Shown: positions 46,278 to 53,870, numbered from the stretch's first letter. The stretch is DNA of 64,000 nucleotides from Mycolicibacterium diernhoferi (GCF_019456655.1 NZ_CP080332.1:2604001-2668000), one strand, 5' to 3'. Notes: generated from the letters alone by a model not told the origin. A program made the numbers and translations.

Positions 46278-46284
46278 CGCAGGT

Positions 46285-46470
46285 ATGCGTATCGCCGTGC
46301 TGATCATCGGAATCGTCGTCGCCCTGTTCGGGACGTTGTTCGCGCTGCAGGGGTTCGGCGCGGTCGGCGGCAGCCCGATGAGCAACACCACCACCTGGTC
46401 GGTGCTCGGCCCGATCATCGCGCTGATCGGGATCGGGATCGCCGGGTACGCGTGGCGGTTGAAGACCTAG
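46285..46470 (+). CDS. Small two-span membrane protein
   Basis: A 61-residue protein that is almost entirely two membrane segments (IAVLIIGIVVALFGTLFALQ and TWSVLGPIIALIGIGIAGYA) joined by a short polar loop and ending WRLKT. No family recognised. The ATG at 46285 is set by a -10 hexamer 7 nt upstream. It ends 3 nt before the promoter of the aromatic leader. Confidence 0.65.
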   Translation: MRIAVLIIGIVVALFGTLFALQGFGAVGGSPMSNTTTWSVLGPIIALIGIGIAGYAWRLKT

Positions 46471-46473
46471 CTT

Positions 46474-46501
46474 TTGACTCATCCCGGCCGCCGTGTAACG
46501 T
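46474..46501 (+). promoter_or_regulatory. SigA-type promoter of the DAHP synthase leader
   Basis: TTGACT (46474-46479) and TAACGT (46496-46501) are separated by 16 nt. The -10 ends 7 nt before the GTG at 46509, so transcription should begin at or next to that start codon and the leader peptide would be leaderless. Confidence 0.75.
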
Positions 46502-46508
46502 GGCCGGG

Positions 46509-46583
46509 GTGAACATCCGTGTGTGCGCCGGCTATTGGCGCTTTATCGAGGCTCCGGGCGGAGCCGATAAAGCGCAGCACTAA
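46509..46583 (+). CDS. Aromatic leader peptide (Tyr-Trp-Arg-Phe) upstream of DAHP synthase
   Basis: A 24-residue reading frame, MNIRVCAGYWRFIEAPGGAD followed by KAQH and TAA. It begins with GTG 7 nt after a -10 hexamer. Codons 9-12 are TAT TGG CGC TTT, placing Tyr, Trp and Phe, the three end products that control DAHP synthase, within four codons. The Arg and Phe codons form the start of a strong RNA hairpin (46539-46574), and a terminator-like hairpin follows at 46607. This is the classical layout of ribosome-mediated attenuation. A leader (aroR) upstream of a type I DAHP synthase is known in Corynebacterium glutamicum from memory. Confidence 0.8.
   Translation: MNIRVCAGYWRFIEAPGGADKAQH
46539..46574 (+). 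promoter_or_regulatory. Leader hairpin 1 (pause or protector stem)
   Basis: CGCTTTATC (46539-46547) pairs with GATAAAGCG (46566-46574), and after a 2-nt bulge GGCTCC (46550-46555) pairs with GGAGCC (46560-46565), closing on a GGGC tetraloop: 15 base pairs. The 5' arm starts at the codon right after Trp. GGCTCCGGG (46550-46558) is also perfectly complementary to CCCGGAGCC at 46596-46604, giving an alternative fold. Confidence 0.75.
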
Positions 46584-46606
46584 GCGACGCATCCACCCGG
46601 AGCCCA

Positions 46607-46634
46607 GGCAGTGACCCTCGCGGTCGCTGCCTTT
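46607..46634 (+). terminator. Attenuator terminator-like hairpin
   Basis: GGCAGTGACC (46607-46616) pairs with GGTCGCTGCC (46622-46631) (one G-U pair) around a CTCGC loop, followed by TTTCGTCATT. The T-run is short, as is common in high-GC actinobacteria. It ends about 60 nt before the DAHP synthase ATG. GCAGC at 46574-46578 and nearby A residues could pair with its 3' arm as a weak antiterminator. Confidence 0.65.
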
Positions 46635-46694
46635 CGTCATTAAAGGGCGCCCGGGAATGTGGCTCAGGTGCCCACCACCAGGAAGGTACCTCCC

Positions 46695-47747
<1,053 letters not shown>

Positions 47748-47858
47748 CGGGTAGGGCCACGATCAGGGGGACCCAATCTGGGCATCCCGCTGAGCTCCTG
47801 CGTGCTGGGCGGCATCACCGAGGTGTCGGCTCTGGGCCCGCGCCACTAGCATTCGGCC

Positions 47859-48290
47859 ATGGCCAAACTCGAACTGTCCCGCGAACTGTCACTCAGCCCG
47901 CAGACAGCGTGGGATCACGCGTCGAATCTCGGTGAGCTGGGGGACTGGATGGTGATGCACGAGGGTTGGCGTAGCGACATTCCCGATGAGCTGACCGTGG
48001 GCACCACGCTGATCGGGGTGGCGGGGGCCAAGGGCATGCGTAATCGCGTCACCTGGGCGGTTCGCCGGATGGACCCGCCGCATCTGCTGGAGGTCACCGG
48101 TAAGGGCGTGGGCGGCACGAAGTACGGGATGACGCTGAAGGTGAAGCCGACCGGATCGGGTTGCACCTTCTACGTCACGCTCGAGTTGGGCGGCCCGCCG
48201 CTGTTCGGCCCGATCGGGTCGGTTGCGGCCCGCGCCGTCAAGGGCGACATCGAGCGTTCGATCGAGAGGTTCGAAACGCTGTACGCCTGA
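47859..48290 (+). CDS. SRPBCC protein resembling the Rv0910 toxin family
   Basis: A 143-residue SRPBCC protein: MAKLELSRELSLSPQTAWDH, WMVMHEGWRSDIPDEL, KGMRNRVTWAVRRMDPP and a closing GGPPLFGPIGSVAARAVKGDIERSIERF. This pattern is what I recall for Rv0910, annotated as a type II toxin. No antitoxin-sized partner is adjacent, so it may be a plain ligand-binding protein. TAGCAT (47847-47852) lies 6 nt before the ATG (leaderless). Between the DAHP synthase and this gene, 47778-47849 reads like a 23-codon coding remnant (LGIPLSSCVLGGITEVSALG) with no start. Confidence 0.72.
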   Translation: MAKLELSRELSLSPQTAWDHASNLGELGDWMVMHEGWRSDIPDELTVGTTLIGVAGAKGMRNRVTWAVRRMDPPHLLEVTGKGVGGTKYGMTLKVKPTGSGCTFYVTLELGGPPLFGPIGSVAARAVKGDIERSIERFETLYA

Positions 48291-48399
48291 TCAGCGTAGC
48301 GTTGTGGTTGTCAGCCGTCTTTTCCGCACGCGACCATATGGAGCGTGTCCTCGCTGATGTGAATATCGGCCCTCTCGCGGCCGAGATAGGAGCGTCGTC

Positions 48400-48936
48400 A
48401 TGACGCCTCAGCAGACACGGAAAACCGATCAGGACACCACGGTGCCGGCGCATACACCGCGGCTGCGGCTGAAAGCCAAGGCCGCCCAAAGCGGATTCGT
48501 CGACGGAGCATGGTGGCCGCGCACCGATGACCTTGCCGCCGAACTGCCGGATCTACTCGCTGTGCTGTCGGTGCGTCTGGGCCGTATCGACCGCGTGTTG
48601 TACCGGCTGGGTGCCTGGGCTGCGGCGCCCCGCAAGCTCAGCACCGGGGGCCGCGTGGTGCATCTGGACGGATACCGACTTCAGCCGCTCAACACCGTTG
48701 AAGTTGTCGGCCTCGACGACAAACACAACCGGGTCACCCTTCTGGTGATTCCGCCTCACACCGAGGCCGGCGACGCGCATAGCGCCATGATGACCGCGGC
48801 CGAGGCCGGCAACGCCGCCACTGTTGACGGGCTGCTCACGATCAGTCCAGATGACCGCGACCGGCGTATCCGGGCCTCCGGTGCTGAACAACGCTGGGAA
48901 GCAGAGGGCGGAACACCGGCGCCCGTACTGACGTGA
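48400..48936 (+). CDS. DUF5994 protein, copy 1
   Basis: A 178-residue protein with the DUF5994 pattern: RLRLKAKAAQSGFVDGAWWP, ELPDLLAVLSVRLGRIDRVLY, LNTVEVVGLDD and VTLLVIPPHTEAGDAHSAM. Function unknown; the family is actinobacterial and often found in pairs. AGGAG lies 8 nt before the ATG. Its stop overlaps the start of the second copy (GTGA), so both are made from one message. Confidence 0.82.
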   Translation: MTPQQTRKTDQDTTVPAHTPRLRLKAKAAQSGFVDGAWWPRTDDLAAELPDLLAVLSVRLGRIDRVLYRLGAWAAAPRKLSTGGRVVHLDGYRLQPLNTVEVVGLDDKHNRVTLLVIPPHTEAGDAHSAMMTAAEAGNAATVDGLLTISPDDRDRRIRASGAEQRWEAEGGTPAPVLT

Positions 48937-49481
48937 GTATCAGCGTGCCCAGGTTGGCTGCCCCGCGCCGATGCGCACGGCCGGTGCGGGTGCTGCTGGC
49001 AGAGCAGCTGGACGGCGACGTCGACGGAGTCTGGTGGCCGGTTTCGGAATCGCTGGCGGATGAACTCGTCGAACTCGTCGTGGTTTTACAGCAGCGGCTG
49101 GGTGGGATCGTCGATATCCGGCTGAACTGGTCCGAATCCGACATCCAACTCGATTTGGGGACCATGGCCGTGGGTGGTTCCCGACGGCCGGTCAGCGCCC
49201 GACTCGGCGGCCGCCCCCGCCTGGTCAAGATCATCGGCTGCGACGACAGCGCCACGCTATTGGTGGTGCCGCCCAGAACGTCGCCGGCATTGGGGGCTCT
49301 GGTGATGCGGTGCGCCGCGGCGATGCCGGTCGATGACGAATGTCGGCAGACCACGGTGTTCGATACCGCCCGCCGAGTCCTTGATGCGGCCGTCCTCGAA
49401 TCGGGCCGCTGGGCTCCGGTGATGCGCGACGGCCCCGAAGCGGTTGGAAATCAACGGCTCACGCGAACCGGTGCCCGGTAG
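48933..49481 (+). CDS. DUF5994 protein, copy 2
   Basis: A 182-residue divergent paralogue of the preceding gene with the same order of motifs: VLLAEQLDGDVDGVWWPVSE, LADELVELVVVLQQRLGGI, LVKIIGCDDSATLLVVPPRT. GTG start coupled to copy 1 by a 4-nt overlap. The C-terminal 35 residues are not shared with copy 1. The pair probably forms a heteromer, which is inference from coupling alone. Confidence 0.78.
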   Translation: MSISVPRLAAPRRCARPVRVLLAEQLDGDVDGVWWPVSESLADELVELVVVLQQRLGGIVDIRLNWSESDIQLDLGTMAVGGSRRPVSARLGGRPRLVKIIGCDDSATLLVVPPRTSPALGALVMRCAAAMPVDDECRQTTVFDTARRVLDAAVLESGRWAPVMRDGPEAVGNQRLTRTGAR

Positions 49482-49519
49482 CGTGCGTTGACTCGTCGGT
49501 AGGGGACAGGAGAGGTCAG

Positions 49520-49693
49520 ATGGTGATGCTGCGTTCTTTGTTCCGGCGCTTTCTCTCGGCGGGAGAACCGGCGGCCAGTCGCGCCGCCGAGGATCGCCGG
49601 ACCACCGACGGGATTCGTCGCCGCGCCCGATTCGTGGACTGTTGCCGGGACAACCGGCTGTCACACCAACGCCGGTGCGATCGGCACCGGTGA
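49520..49693 (+). CDS. Possible small basic protein
   Basis: A 57-codon reading frame starting MVMLRSLFRRFLSAGEPAAS and ending NRLSHQRRCDRHR, very arginine-rich with three cysteines. AGGAGAGG 5-12 nt before the ATG is a good ribosome binding site. No family recognised and the frame could be chance in GC-rich DNA. Confidence 0.3.
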   Translation: MVMLRSLFRRFLSAGEPAASRAAEDRRTTDGIRRRARFVDCCRDNRLSHQRRCDRHR

Positions 49694-49713
49694 CGGTTTC
49701 CCATCGCCACGGT

Positions 49714-49729
49714 TCGAACATATGATCGA
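49714..49729. promoter_or_regulatory. LexA-like box overlapping a -10 element
   Basis: TCGAACATATGATCGA differs from TCGAAC-N4-GTTCGA at one base. It contains TATGAT (49721-49726), a good -10 hexamer 6 nt before the ATG at 49733, so a bound repressor would block that promoter. Confidence 0.5.
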
Positions 49730-49732
49730 ACA

Positions 49733-50041
49733 ATGGGTGAGCTGCAGGGCCTGGGGCATGGCGGGCAGCCCGTGCGTGAGGTGTTCCGCCGGGTGGATCC
49801 ACCGCGCGCCGTGCTCGTGGACCTGGCCGCCCTCTTTCCACGCCAGCCGCACTGTCGGTGGGGTCGCTATCACCCGTTCGGCCTGCAGATGCACAGGGTG
49901 GTCGAGGGGCAGCTGAGCTGCTGGGGGCTCTGCGAGCAGGGCGCCTGGTGGGGGCTGGTCACCTATTCGATCGTCTTTGGAGCATCCGAAAGACCTGTGA
50001 CGCACTGGATTCCGGCGTGGATGCTGACGGTGCGGGAATGA
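49733..50041 (+). CDS. Hypothetical tryptophan-rich protein
   Basis: A 102-residue protein with a tryptophan/histidine-rich C-terminal half: PHCRWGRYHPFGLQMHRVVE, then LSCWGLCEQGAWWGLVTY and THWIPAWML. Three cysteines (C59, C81, C85 approximately). I do not recognise a family, though similar short proteins occur in mycobacteria. TATGAT 6 nt before the ATG indicates a leaderless gene, and a one-mismatch LexA box covers that hexamer, so DNA-damage control is possible. Confidence 0.6.
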   Translation: MGELQGLGHGGQPVREVFRRVDPPRAVLVDLAALFPRQPHCRWGRYHPFGLQMHRVVEGQLSCWGLCEQGAWWGLVTYSIVFGASERPVTHWIPAWMLTVRE

Positions 50042-50081
50042 GTCGTCGCGGGCCGGGCGTCGCGGGACTACTGTCCCGGCT

Positions 50082-50813
50082 ATGACGGAGCCGTCGAACG
50101 ACGAGCCGACCGGCTATCTGGCCGATGCCGGGGCGCCCACGGAACTGGCCGGTGTCGCGGATGCCGACACTCGGGCGGCTCACGCCTGGGCGTTCGATGA
50201 TGAGCCAGAGCCCGGGCCAGGGCCGGCGCGACAACGGTTCACGCCCGGACTGGTCACGGCATTGGTGGTCGCCGCGGCGGTGGTGGCGATCGCCGCCGCC
50301 GCGGGCGTCGCCGTGTGGTTCCTGCGCGATGCGCCGGTGGCCGATCCGGCCCCGCGGCCCGACCTGCTCAACGGCGTGTACCGCGTCGAATATCACTGGG
50401 ATCAGGCCACTTATCGAGATGTCGGCGGGACCACGAACTGGGGTGACGGAGCCGATTCCAGGCCGTCTCAGGACTGGTTGATGCTGACGTCGACGTGTAC
50501 CGACCGGGATTGCATCGCGACCGGGGAGGTGTTGGGTCAGGGTGGGGTGCGGGTGCCTGGCGCCCGGCGGTTGACGTTCAAACTGACCAACGGCCTCTGG
50601 CAGGACATCGCGCCGGCGCGCGTGAAGTCGACGTGCACCTATGGCGACGGATCCATCGCCGGCGAGTCTTGGACGACCGTGACACTCGGCTTCACGCCGC
50701 GCCCGGACGGGTCGTTCACCGGTGCGCTCACCACGGTGGTGGACACCAACGAGTGTGGAGACCAGGGCAACACAGTCGTGACCCCGTTGACGGCTCGGAA
50801 GGTGGGGGAATGA
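50082..50813 (+). CDS. Membrane-anchored extracytoplasmic protein, unknown function
   Basis: A 243-residue protein: acidic cytoplasmic N-terminus (1-52), one membrane segment (about 58-82, VTALVVAAAVVAIAAAAGVAVWFL), then a beta-rich external domain with cysteine pairs (STCTDRDCIATG, STCTYGDG, TNECGDQGN) likely disulfide-bonded. The domain (LLNGVYRVEYHWDQATYRD, LTFKLTNGLW) resembles exported mycobacterial sensor-like domains seen after Ser/Thr kinases. TACTGT lies 7 nt before the ATG (leaderless). Confidence 0.72.
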   Translation: MTEPSNDEPTGYLADAGAPTELAGVADADTRAAHAWAFDDEPEPGPGPARQRFTPGLVTALVVAAAVVAIAAAAGVAVWFLRDAPVADPAPRPDLLNGVYRVEYHWDQATYRDVGGTTNWGDGADSRPSQDWLMLTSTCTDRDCIATGEVLGQGGVRVPGARRLTFKLTNGLWQDIAPARVKSTCTYGDGSIAGESWTTVTLGFTPRPDGSFTGALTTVVDTNECGDQGNTVVTPLTARKVGE

Positions 50814-50863
50814 AGGCCGGCCGGGGCTGAGCTGCGCTCGTTCTTGATGCCCGGGTACAACAA

Positions 50864-50885
50864 AGGCCCGGTCGAAACCGGGCCT
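50864..50885 (-). terminator. Terminator of the tRNA operon
   Basis: AGGCCCGG and CCGGGCCT pair perfectly (8 bp) around a 6-nt loop. On the minus strand it is followed by TTGTTGT, fitting termination after tRNA-Val. Confidence 0.8.
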
Positions 50886-50897
50886 CAGTGTGAAACG

Positions 50898-50972
50898 TGG
50901 TGCGCGATACTGGGATTGAACCAGTGACCTCTTCCGTGTCAGGGAAGCGCTCTCCCGCTGAGCTAATCGCGC
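50898..50972 (-). tRNA. tRNA-Val (GAC)
   Basis: A full cloverleaf on the minus strand: acceptor GCGCGAT/ATCGCGC, anticodon stem CTTCC/GGAAG with loop CTGACAC (anticodon GAC), T-arm ACTGG-TTCAATC-CCAGT and encoded ACCA end. Third tRNA of the Gly-Cys-Val cluster. From memory, prophage phiRv2 of M. tuberculosis uses a tRNA-Val in an equivalent cluster as its attachment site; here the gene is uninterrupted with no prophage. Confidence 0.95.
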
Positions 50973-50986
50973 CGGGGTCGAAACTT

Positions 50987-51060
50987 TGGAGGTGGAGACG
51001 GGAATCGAACCCGTGTGCACGGCTTTGCAGGCCGTTGCCTCACCACTCGGCCACTCCACC
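50987..51060 (-). tRNA. tRNA-Cys (GCA)
   Basis: Acceptor GGTGGAG/CTCCACC, anticodon stem ACGGC/GCCGT with loop CTGCAAA (anticodon GCA), T-arm CGGG-TTCGATT-CCCG, and a TCCA end encoded. Middle gene of the cluster. Confidence 0.95.
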
Positions 51061-51088
51061 GTAGGGGTTGATGCCCACTGAACCTTCG

Positions 51089-51161
51089 AGCGGATGACGG
51101 GATTCGAACCCGCGACCCTCACCTTGGCAAGGTGATGCGCTACCAACTGCGCTACATCCGC
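51089..51161 (-). tRNA. tRNA-Gly (GCC)
   Basis: Acceptor GCGGATG/CATCCGC, anticodon stem TCACC/GGTGA with loop TTGCCAA (anticodon GCC), and T-arm CGGG-TTCGAAT-CCCG. CCA is not encoded (TCGA follows). First gene of the cluster. Confidence 0.95.
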
Positions 51162-51198
51162 GTGCCTCGGGTGAGATCGTCACCCGGTGCGATCAGGA

Positions 51199-51228
51199 AC
51201 ATTAGTCCACCGGTGCGACGAACTACAA
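51199..51228 (-). promoter_or_regulatory. Promoter of the tRNA Gly-Cys-Val operon
   Basis: On the minus strand TTGTAG (51223-51228) and TAATGT (51199-51204) are 18 nt apart, about 37 nt before tRNA-Gly. Apart from this I see nothing in 51162-51374. Confidence 0.55.
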
Positions 51229-51374
51229 ATCACCTGGAACATCGGGGCCACCGAACCTAAAACCGCTGGTAAACCCGTCGTGAAAACCTCTCGCGCGATG
51301 AAGGGGCCGTGGCCAGAGTTGCGATCGGGACAGGTGATGCTTATCTCAGCGTTGTCGCATGGGCTCTCGGCGCG

Positions 51375-52408
51375 TCACGGGGCAACCCGCAGCACCATCC
51401 GGTAGCGGGCCCGTCCGCTGTCCATCGCCGCGTAGGCCTCCGCGGCCTGGGCCAGCGGCAGCTCCTGTATCCGCGCTCGCACGCCGGACTGCACCGCGAA
51501 CTTCATGGTGTCCTCGACGTCGCGAGCGGTCCCCGACGGGTGCCCGGTGACGCTCAGGCCGGGCGTGATCAGCTGCAGCGGGCTGATCGGCAGGGGATCG
51601 GGCGTCACGCCCACCACGATCAGCTCACCGCGCGGCAGCAGTCCGCCCACGGTGTCGCCCATGGCCTGCGAGTTGGCCGCGGTCGCCAGCACCACCGACA
51701 CGCCACCGAGCGCCTGCAGCGCCGCCCCGACGTCGCCGGCAGTCGAGTCGACGTAGTGGTGCGCCCCGAGATCGAGGGCGTCCTGCGCCTTGTCCGCCCC
51801 GCGGGCGATGGCCACGGTCTCGAACCCCATCGCGCGGGCGAACTGCACGCCCAGGTGTCCCAGCCCGCCGATGCCGAGCACCGCCACCCGGTCACCCGGT
51901 CACCCGGTTTGGCCTTGGTCTCGCGCAGTCCGTGGAACACCGTGACCCCCGCGCAACTCATCGGGGCGGCCTCCATGAACGACAGTTCATCGGGAATGCG
52001 GGCCAGCGCATTGGCCGGCACCGTCACCGACTCGGCGTACCCGCCCGGGTAGTGCCAGCTCGGGATCTGGCCGTTGGCGCAGTGGATGAAGTCACCCTGG
52101 TGACACGGCACGCAGCGTCCGCAGTGCCCGCCGAACCAGCCGACGGCCACCCGGTCACCGACCGCGTAATCCTGCACGCCCTCGCCGACCTCGGCGATGG
52201 TGCCGGCGATCTCGTGCCCGGGGGTCAGCGGCCAGGACAGGCCCGGGAAGGCGCCGTTGACGAAGGCGTGGTCGGTGCCGCACACCCCGCAGGCCGCCAC
52301 GGCGATGCGGACGTGGTCACGGCCCGGTGGGGTGGTGTCGACCTCGGTGAGCTCCAGGGCGGCGCCGGCCGATGCGACATGGACTGCGTGATGACGTGCC
52401 ATTTTCAT
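51375..52408 (-). pseudogene. Zinc-dependent alcohol dehydrogenase, frameshifted
   Basis: A medium-chain zinc alcohol dehydrogenase of about 340 residues if read through. N-terminal part (52408 to about 51910): ACGVCGTDHAF with a zinc cysteine, PGHEIAGTIAEVG, structural-zinc cysteines in CGRCVPCHQGDFIHC. C-terminal part in another frame: VLGIGGLGHLGVQFARAMG (NAD motif) to the end MVLRVAP. The break lies at KPGDRV, where CACCCGGT occurs three times in tandem; with two copies the frame reads PGDRVAVLG as in intact homologues. All other residues look functional, so the lesion is recent, reversible or a sequencing error. Confidence 0.85.
51885..51908. repeat. Tandem octamer (CACCCGGT) x3 causing the frameshift
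   Basis: Three perfect adjacent copies at 51885-51892, 51893-51900 and 51901-51908 inside the alcohol dehydrogenase gene. Loss of one copy restores the canonical reading frame. Confidence 0.9.
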
Positions 52409-52552
52409 CCTCGGGATCGATGCTCGGGTTGATGTCTCATGTGTACTCGCGCATGCGTCCGGCGGCAGCGGAGTTGGCCGAGATTGGCGCCACCGTGACC
52501 AGGCGATTCCAGCTGGCCGCCAACAGCGTGCTAGTCTTCCTCCTCGTTCCCC

Positions 52553-52624
52553 GGTCTCGTAGCTCAGGGGGAGAGCGTCCGCCTCACACGCGGAAGGTCA
52601 CTGGTTCGATCCCAGTCGGGACCA
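52553..52624 (+). tRNA. tRNA-Val (CAC)
   Basis: Acceptor GGTCTCG/CGGGACC (one G-T pair), D-arm GCTC-AGGGGGA-GAGC, anticodon stem TCCGC/GCGGA with loop CTCACAC (anticodon CAC), T-arm CTGG-TTCGATC-CCAG, discriminator A; CCA not encoded. TAGTCT at 52532-52537 is a plausible -10. Decayed foreign-looking DNA follows its terminator. Confidence 0.95.
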
Positions 52625-52632
52625 CAACAAAA

Positions 52633-52656
52633 GCCGCCCACCCGGGCGGTTTTTTT
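52633..52656 (+). terminator. Rho-independent terminator of tRNA-Val (CAC)
   Basis: CCGCCC (52634-52639) pairs with GGGCGG (52644-52649) across ACCC, followed by seven T residues and preceded by A residues: a textbook terminator. Confidence 0.92.
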
Positions 52657-52849
52657 GTGCCCGTTACGCGCCCCTCAAACCTAAAGCCTTGAGGTATTGA
52701 CGGCCTGGTCGCGGCCTGTGCCCGGTGGTGCTCAAAGCGGCCCCGGAAACCGCCCTGGACGCTCTGGTGTTCGCCGAGGCGGCCGATGAGGCGGGACTGC
52801 CGCCCACACTCCACCAGCGCCGCGATGGGGGCGAACAGTCCTGCGGTCC

Positions 52850-53102
52850 ACCACAGCGGGTGGACGTCGCCGATGATCGCCAAAGCGTCTGAGCCCATGC
52901 TCATCTGGGCGATCAGCCGGACCAGTTCGCCGGGGTAGTGCAGCACCGCGGCACGGATCGGGGTGCGGGTCTGGAATGGCCTGCACGCCCACCGCGGTGG
53001 CGATGATGTTGATCACGAACGTGCCATGAAGGTATAGACGACGGTCTCGTTGACGGCGTCGCCGACGCCGGCCGGCCCGCCCTGCACGGTGATGCCGACG
53101 TA
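52850..53102 (-). pseudogene. Decayed YrbE (MlaE-type) permease fragments
   Basis: On the minus strand 53102-53021 reads YVGITVQGGPAGVGDAVNET then VVYTFMA, the C-terminal signature of YrbEA permeases of mce operons. A one-base loss near 53020 shifts the frame, after which VINIIATAVGVQA continues the same protein. A second fragment, LHYPGELVRLIAQMSMG and ALAIIGDV, matches the N-terminal part of YrbEB (pattern YxxExxRLxAxMxMGxxALxxIG). No mce genes are present, so this is a remnant at an A/B junction. The rest of the 52657-53125 stretch shows no gene. Confidence 0.65.
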
Positions 53103-53125
53103 AGGCTGTTAACGCACTTAGCGGC

Positions 53126-53494
53126 CTACTCGGCCGCCCACTGCTTGGCTTGCTCCAGCTCGTCGAGGCCGAACACCGCCAACTCGCCGGGCACCATCCA
53201 CCCCAGCGCGTGCATGGTGTGGTGGACCCACTCCTTGTCGGAGACCACCGCGATCCGTTTGAACGCGGAGTGATGCGCCAGCAGCGTGCCGAAGCCCATC
53301 TTCAGATCTGCGGACAGCCCGCCCGGGCCGAAGCCCTGGTAGTCCGGGGCGATGATCTCCACGATCCTGATGTCGCCGGACTGCCCGAGTTTCTCCATCG
53401 TCGGCTTGAACGCGCGGAAATCCTCACCGCTGATCCGCCCGGAGGCGCGGATGCCGGTCACGCCGGCCGGCATATCCGTCAGTACCTCGATCAT
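53126..53494 (-). CDS. SpoIIAA-like (STAS/SEC14-type) protein
   Basis: A 122-residue protein with the SpoIIAA-like pattern: MIEVLTDMPAGVTGIRASGR, RIVEIIAPDYQGFG, FKRIAVVSDKEWVHHTMHAL and a closing LDELEQAKQWAAE. The family binds lipids or acts in stress signalling; role unknown. AAGGAGA lies before the ATG. It is 22 nt downstream of the ferredoxin gene and probably in the same operon, under the DosR-like box. Confidence 0.8.
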   Translation of the reverse strand: MIEVLTDMPAGVTGIRASGRISGEDFRAFKPTMEKLGQSGDIRIVEIIAPDYQGFGPGGLSADLKMGFGTLLAHHSAFKRIAVVSDKEWVHHTMHALGWMVPGELAVFGLDELEQAKQWAAE

Positions 53495-53516
53495 CGCCAG
53501 TCTCCTTCGCGCCGGG

Positions 53517-53870
53517 TCAGTGCGCGGGCGTGCTGCGCTCCGGCATCGCGGCCACCAACGGGGTGTCGACCCCCACCCGGCCGACTCCGCGCGCACCGCC
53601 GGGGGAGCCCAGCGGTGCGTCGCGGCCGGGCAACACCGTCAGGAAGAACGCCGCGTTGTCGGCCAGGTGTGCCGATTCCTCCGCGGACAGATCGGTCTCG
53701 TACTCGATCGCATCCAGACGGCAGGCGATCTTGCAGGCGCCGCAATCGACGCACTCGTCCGGATTGATGTAGAGCGTGCGCCCGCCTTCGTAGATGCAGT
53801 CCGCGGGGCACTCGGCCACACAGGACTTGTCCATCACGTCAACGCAGGCCGAGGTGATCACGTAGGTCAT
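53517..53870 (-). CDS. fdxA: FdxA-type 7Fe ferredoxin
   Basis: A 117-residue ferredoxin with eight cysteines: C9, C17, C21, C25 and C40, C43, C46, C50. The spacing C-x7-C-x3-C-x3-C then C-x2-C-x2-C-x3-C is that of seven-iron ([3Fe-4S][4Fe-4S]) ferredoxins. The last cysteine is followed by Arg instead of the usual Pro. The C-terminal 50 residues extend past the cluster domain with ALGSPGG-like (PLGSPGGA) sequence typical of FdxA. A DosR-like box lies 59 nt upstream, in keeping with hypoxia-induced fdxA of M. tuberculosis (Rv2007c, from memory). Confidence 0.85.
   Translation of the reverse strand: MTYVITSACVDVMDKSCVAECPADCIYEGGRTLYINPDECVDCGACKIACRLDAIEYETDLSAEESAHLADNAAFFLTVLPGRDAPLGSPGGARGVGRVGVDTPLVAAMPERSTPAH

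Noticed and set aside
47778..47849. A small gene between the DAHP synthase and the SRPBCC gene
   Set aside because: The 23 codons look coding-like but have no start codon or ribosome binding site; at best it is the end of a lost gene.
50898..51161. Prophage attachment or integrated prophage at the tRNA cluster
   Set aside because: All three tRNA genes are intact and no integrase or direct repeat of a tRNA end is visible nearby; it is at most an empty site.
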